A stretch of 8,164 nt of DNA from Bacillota bacterium (GTDB lineage: Bacteria > Bacillota > Clostridia > Lachnospirales > Lachnospiraceae), in contig JAFAEB010000451.1 of NCBI GenBank assembly GCA_023424235.1, forward strand, positions 1-8,164, read 5' to 3'. Of this stretch, positions 5,490 to 8,164 are shown piece after piece. Position numbers and translations under genes: made by a program. The notes beneath the pieces are model-generated. The model was given only the letters and a program-made list of their open reading frames with translations. It did no database searches and was not told the DNA's origin. Every line of letters starts with the position of its first letter. Position 1 is the first letter of the stretch.

Positions 5490-7233
5490 AAAATATATTA
5501 ATAAAGAAAAAATCCTTAGTAAAAATATTGATAAGAAGGATAGTAATAATACAATTACCACTGTATTGCTAGGGAGCTATATACGGGCAATGATTATATC
5601 ATTAATCTTAGGTATTATTTTATTTATTCTAATTACTGCAAAGGAACTAAGATATCGTGAATCCTTAAATAATGAGAAAGTATTAAATATAGTTACCTAT
5701 TTAATCGAATTAAAGTTAGATGATATTAGGCAGTTTAGTGATAAGTTAATAATCGACGATGAACTACAAGATATATTTACACGCAAGGAAGATATCAGAA
5801 ATAATTTGCTAGGGAGCTTCTTAATGAAAAGAATGGCACAGCAAAACGAAATATCCTCCATTCATATCATAACGAAGGATTCAATTGTATCGGAATATAA
5901 GTATCCTGTCTACGATTATGAAAAAGACCAACTTACAAGAAGTCTTAACTTAAATAGTAATATTCCCTTAAGAGGAAATTTTTATTGGGATATCGGTACT
6001 GACAATGGAGAGAATAGTGAAAAGTCATTTTATCTTGTTGGAAACATTAAATCAAAAGTAAGAATGGAACACTTAGGTTACCTCATTATATATTTAGATA
6101 TTAATAATTTACAAGAAGATATTGCTCGATATATTGATAAAGATATGAGGATATTAATTCAAAGTGGTTCAAAAGAATATATTACAATTCCAACAACCAT
6201 GCCTGCAGATATAATAGATAAAGCATCAAACTATTTAGAGAGAAGCAAAGATAATAAAAGTTCTAATTCATATATATATAAAACTAAAAATATACCAATC
6301 ATTGATGGGGATATATTAGCAATAACAAAGCAATCAATCATTTTTTCCAATGTGGAATTCGCTATTGTATTTATGTTAATTATAATTATTGAGTTCACGA
6401 TTATAGCTTCTATGGTTTTAAAGAAGCGCGTAATCGGGCCATTAGAAGAAATTGCATTAAGAGCAAAAGAAATTGCTGTCAAAGGAAACCTAGATATATT
6501 GTTTCCCAATCAAAAATACTATTCAGAAGCAGATGATATATCGGATGCATTAAATGAAATGATGACACAAATCAGAGGATTATTAGAGGATGTAAAAAAT
6601 AGAGAAAAATTACAACGACGACTAGAGCTTTCTGTAATAAACCATCAGATAAAACCTCACTTTCTATACAATACTTTAAATGCAGCTAGTATATTAATAA
6701 GTGTTGAAGAAAAGGAAGCAGCAAATCAGCTTATAACAACCTTAGCTAGTTATTATCGCATCTGCTTAAATCATGGGAATGATATCATATCATTAGAAAA
6801 TGAATTAAACATTGTAGGCGATTATATAAAGATCGTTTTAATACGAAATCCTAATATATTAATACTACAGAATAATATTGATGAGGAATTACTTAGCTTA
6901 CAGATTCCAAAAATGACAATTCAAACTCTAGTTGAAAATAGTATAAAATATGGTATTAAAGCAATAGGACAACCAGTACATATTAGTATCAGTGCTAAAA
7001 AATACAATGATTTCGCTGAAATAATAGTTGAAGACGATGGTGTAGGTATGAGTCAGGAGACAATTGATCGGATTATGATGGGAGAGCAGTTGGATGTACA
7101 ATCTGGATTCGGTCTTAAATCAGTAAGAAATCGTCTTATGCTTTTATATGATAATCATGTAAGAGATGACATAATGAGTATAGAATCAAGTCAAAACGAT
7201 TATACAAAAATTATACTACGTATTAAATTGTAG
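5461..7233 (+). CDS. YesM-like membrane sensor histidine kinase
   Basis: This 590-residue membrane kinase (His_kinase/HATPase type) is the probable partner of the AraC-type regulator. A Lys-rich cytoplasmic tail (1-40) leads to membrane helix 1 (about 41-59), an extracellular sensor region of some 240 residues (60-298, Cache-like by length and position), membrane helix 2 (about 299-320) and a HAMP linker (about 321-375). The phospho-acceptor is H400 in INHQIKPHFLYNTLN. The ATP site follows: LVENSIKYGI with N493, DDGVGM (525-530) and GFGLKSVRNRL (549-559). All catalytic motifs are intact. The chosen ATG overlaps the regulator gene by 29 bases. A GTG at 5452 in the same frame would add three residues, but AGAG at 5447-5450 is better spaced for 5461; neither has a strong ribosome binding site, which fits coupled translation. 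The ligand, probably a sugar or a sugar-bound binding protein, is inferred from context. Confidence 0.92.
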   Translation: MSFWSRRLNKKYINKEKILSKNIDKKDSNNTITTVLLGSYIRAMIISLILGIILFILITAKELRYRESLNNEKVLNIVTYLIELKLDDIRQFSDKLIIDDELQDIFTRKEDIRNNLLGSFLMKRMAQQNEISSIHIITKDSIVSEYKYPVYDYEKDQLTRSLNLNSNIPLRGNFYWDIGTDNGENSEKSFYLVGNIKSKVRMEHLGYLIIYLDINNLQEDIARYIDKDMRILIQSGSKEYITIPTTMPADIIDKASNYLERSKDNKSSNSYIYKTKNIPIIDGDILAITKQSIIFSNVEFAIVFMLIIIIEFTIIASMVLKKRVIGPLEEIALRAKEIAVKGNLDILFPNQKYYSEADDISDALNEMMTQIRGLLEDVKNREKLQRRLELSVINHQIKPHFLYNTLNAASILISVEEKEAANQLITTLASYYRICLNHGNDIISLENELNIVGDYIKIVLIRNPNILILQNNIDEELLSLQIPKMTIQTLVENSIKYGIKAIGQPVHISISAKKYNDFAEIIVEDDGVGMSQETIDRIMMGEQLDVQSGFGLKSVRNRLMLLYDNHVRDDIMSIESSQNDYTKIILRIKL

Positions 7234-7241
7234 TAATTGTT

Positions 7242-7259
7242 TTATAATCCAAATTATAA
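7242..7259. other. AT-only hairpin after the kinase gene
   Basis: TTATAAT (7242-7248) and ATTATAA (7253-7259) form a 7-bp stem around CCAA, 8 bases after the kinase stop. It has no G-C pairs and no T-run after it, so it is unlikely to terminate transcription. Read-through from the two-component operon into the binding-protein gene is therefore possible. Confidence 0.3.
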
Positions 7260-7289
7260 TAATATTATCCCCTTATATCGTAATTTTAC

Positions 7290-7303
7290 ATAGTTATAGT
7301 TAT
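7290..7303 (+). promoter_or_regulatory. candidate shared operator, copy 2 (ATAGTTANAGTTAT)
   Basis: ATAGTTATAGTTAT here matches the copy at 4341-4354 in 13 of 14 positions. It covers the place where the -35 box of the binding-protein promoter should be. An activator bound here, in contact with RNA polymerase, would make up for the poor -35. The AraC-type response regulator encoded at 4419 is the natural candidate. Confidence 0.4.
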
Positions 7304-7322
7304 CCCATATTTCTTTTATAAT
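7294..7322 (+). promoter_or_regulatory. promoter with good -10 and poor -35 for the solute-binding protein
   Basis: A perfect TATAAT lies at 7317-7322. The hexamer 17 bp upstream, TTATAG (7294-7299), matches the -35 consensus at only two positions. Transcription would begin near 7329, giving a leader of about 87 bases before the ATG at 7416. A strong -10 with a failed -35 is typical of activator-dependent promoters. Confidence 0.55.
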
Positions 7323-7324
7323 AT

Positions 7325-7371
7325 AGACATCATTAGGTAATTGTGAAACACGTTCAAAATAAAGAATGTCT
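7325..7371 (+). promoter_or_regulatory. leader inverted repeat with an imperfect cre-like site
   Basis: AGACAT (7325-7330) and ATGTCT (7366-7371) are exact inverted repeats that would close a loop at the very start of the predicted transcript. Inside it, TGAAACACGTTCA (7344-7356) is a pseudo-palindrome (TGAA/TTCA around a CG-containing core) resembling a CcpA cre site, but one base shorter than the usual 14-mer. Carbon catabolite repression of a sugar-uptake gene would make sense, but the match is imperfect. Confidence 0.25.
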
Positions 7372-7415
7372 GCTTCATAATCAACTAATAGATAACATTT
7401 AAAGGGGGATTAACT

Positions 7416-8164
7416 ATGAGGAAATTATTATCATTGGTACTTATATTGGCACTTATAAGCAGTGCTTTTATAGGATGTTCAAAAACCAAAGATAGCGAAA
7501 AAGTAAGTAATGATGTTGTTAAGGATGAGTCTCAAAAGGGAAATGAGACGAAAGAGCCAGAAAAAGACTCAACTTCTAAGGATACAGAGGAGAAGGATAA
7601 GCCTTTAACAACTGTATCCATGTGGATTATGCCGAATAGTGGTGCACCAGAAGAGGATTTACGAGCTACTTTAGAACCTTTTTTAGCTGCGAATAAGGAT
7701 ATTCAATTAGAAATTACTGTTCTTGATTGGGGTTCTGCATGGACAAAAATTACTACAGCAGCCACAAGTGGCGAAGGTCCTGACATCACACAACTTGGAA
7801 CAACTCAAGTTGCAGCAGTAGCTGCAATGGGTGCGCTTGAAGATTTAACTGGATTATATCCGAGTTTCGGTGGAGAAGGTGCATTTGTAGAAGCAGCACT
7901 TCCTACTACTCAAATACTTGGTATGGGCGAAGAAAGATATGCAGCACCATGGTTTATTGATACAAGAGCATTGTTCTATCGTACTGATTATTGTGAGCTT
8001 GCTGGAGTAAACCCAGAAACAGATTTTGCTACATGGGAATCATTTTCACAAGCATTAGCTAAATTAAAAGGATTAGTTGTTGAAGGCAAAGAAATTATGC
8101 CACTGGTTATGCCAGGTAAAAATGACTGGAATGTAATACATAATTTTGCTCCATGGGTTTGGGG
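7416..8164 (+). CDS. ABC sugar transporter solute-binding lipoprotein, N-terminal part
   Basis: An open frame begins at the ATG at 7416, 7 bases after a strong AAAGGGGG site (7401-7408), and runs off the window after 249 codons. Residues 1-20 are a lipoprotein signal peptide (two positive charges, then a hydrophobic core) ending in the lipobox FIGC, so C21 would be lipidated and the protein anchored on the outer face of the membrane. A charged Lys/Glu/Asp/Ser/Thr linker (22-63) follows. The mature domain starts near VSMWIMPNSGAPEEDL and shows family 1 (MalE-like) binding-protein features: GEGPDITQLGTTQVAAVAAMGALEDLTG (119-146), YAAPWFIDTRALFYRTDYCELAGV (175-198) and TWESFSQALAKLK (206-218). 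Members bind mono- or oligosaccharides for ABC import; the permease and the rest of this gene should lie just downstream. The preceding YesMN pair suggests sugar-induced expression. Exact substrate unknown. Confidence 0.92.
   Translation, partial: MRKLLSLVLILALISSAFIGCSKTKDSEKVSNDVVKDESQKGNETKEPEKDSTSKDTEEKDKPLTTVSMWIMPNSGAPEEDLRATLEPFLAANKDIQLEITVLDWGSAWTKITTAATSGEGPDITQLGTTQVAAVAAMGALEDLTGLYPSFGGEGAFVEAALPTTQILGMGEERYAAPWFIDTRALFYRTDYCELAGVNPETDFATWESFSQALAKLKGLVVEGKEIMPLVMPGKNDWNVIHNFAPWVW

Noticed and set aside
6231..6509. A 92-codon open frame on the - strand
   Set aside because: It is antisense to the second membrane helix and HAMP region of the sensor kinase; its hydrophobic, Ile/Asn-rich composition is a by-product of the AT-rich membrane-coding strand.
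7260..7269. TAATATTATC shared between 4274-4283 and 7260-7269 as an operator
   Set aside because: A 10-base A/T-only match (bar one C) between two AT-rich gaps of this size is close to chance expectation, unlike the longer ATAGTTANAGTTAT match.

Overview
This window looks like an AT-rich Gram-positive chromosome from the Clostridia. I infer Lachnospiraceae, something like Clostridium (Lachnoclostridium) phytofermentans. The reasons are strong purine-rich ribosome binding sites (AAAGG, AGGAGGAG, AAAGGGGG), low GC, SigA-type promoters, a lipoprotein sugar-binding protein, and a YesMN-type two-component pair placed just before an ABC sugar-uptake gene. The species is inference and was not checked against a database. 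All recognised genes are on the + strand.

Region 1 (1-2505) is a LytSR-type two-component system followed by a carbon starvation (CstA) transporter. It holds the last 36 codons of a LytS/BtsS-like histidine kinase, a complete LytTR response regulator (153-875) and a 476-residue CstA-family permease (1075-2505). The order matches the E. coli logic in which BtsSR controls the pyruvate transporter BtsT, so extracellular pyruvate or a related nutrient is the most likely cue and cargo.

Region 2 (2576-4236) starts with a textbook SigA promoter (TTGATA, 17 bp, TGTTATAAT). It drives a small nitroreductase (2666-3190), followed by a second, NfsA/NfrA-like nitroreductase (3265-4014). The region ends in a 400-base gene-free stretch holding a degenerate AT-rich tandem repeat bracketed by a 14-bp direct repeat, and an unusually long (about 78 nt) imperfect hairpin with a T6 tail.

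Region 3 (4241-8164) is a carbohydrate-sensing and uptake locus. It has an AraC-type (YesN-like) response regulator (4419-5489), an overlapping YesM-like sensor kinase (5461-7233), and the first 249 codons of a lipoprotein solute-binding protein (from 7416) that runs off the window. A near-identical 14-bp sequence, ATAGTTANAGTTAT, lies upstream of both the regulator gene and the binding-protein gene and is the best candidate for a shared operator.

Most of the window is ordinary, recognisable biology. I see no clearly new system. The parts most worth a second look are the long hairpin, the bracketed repeat, the shared 14-bp motif and the kinase-regulator-CstA arrangement.
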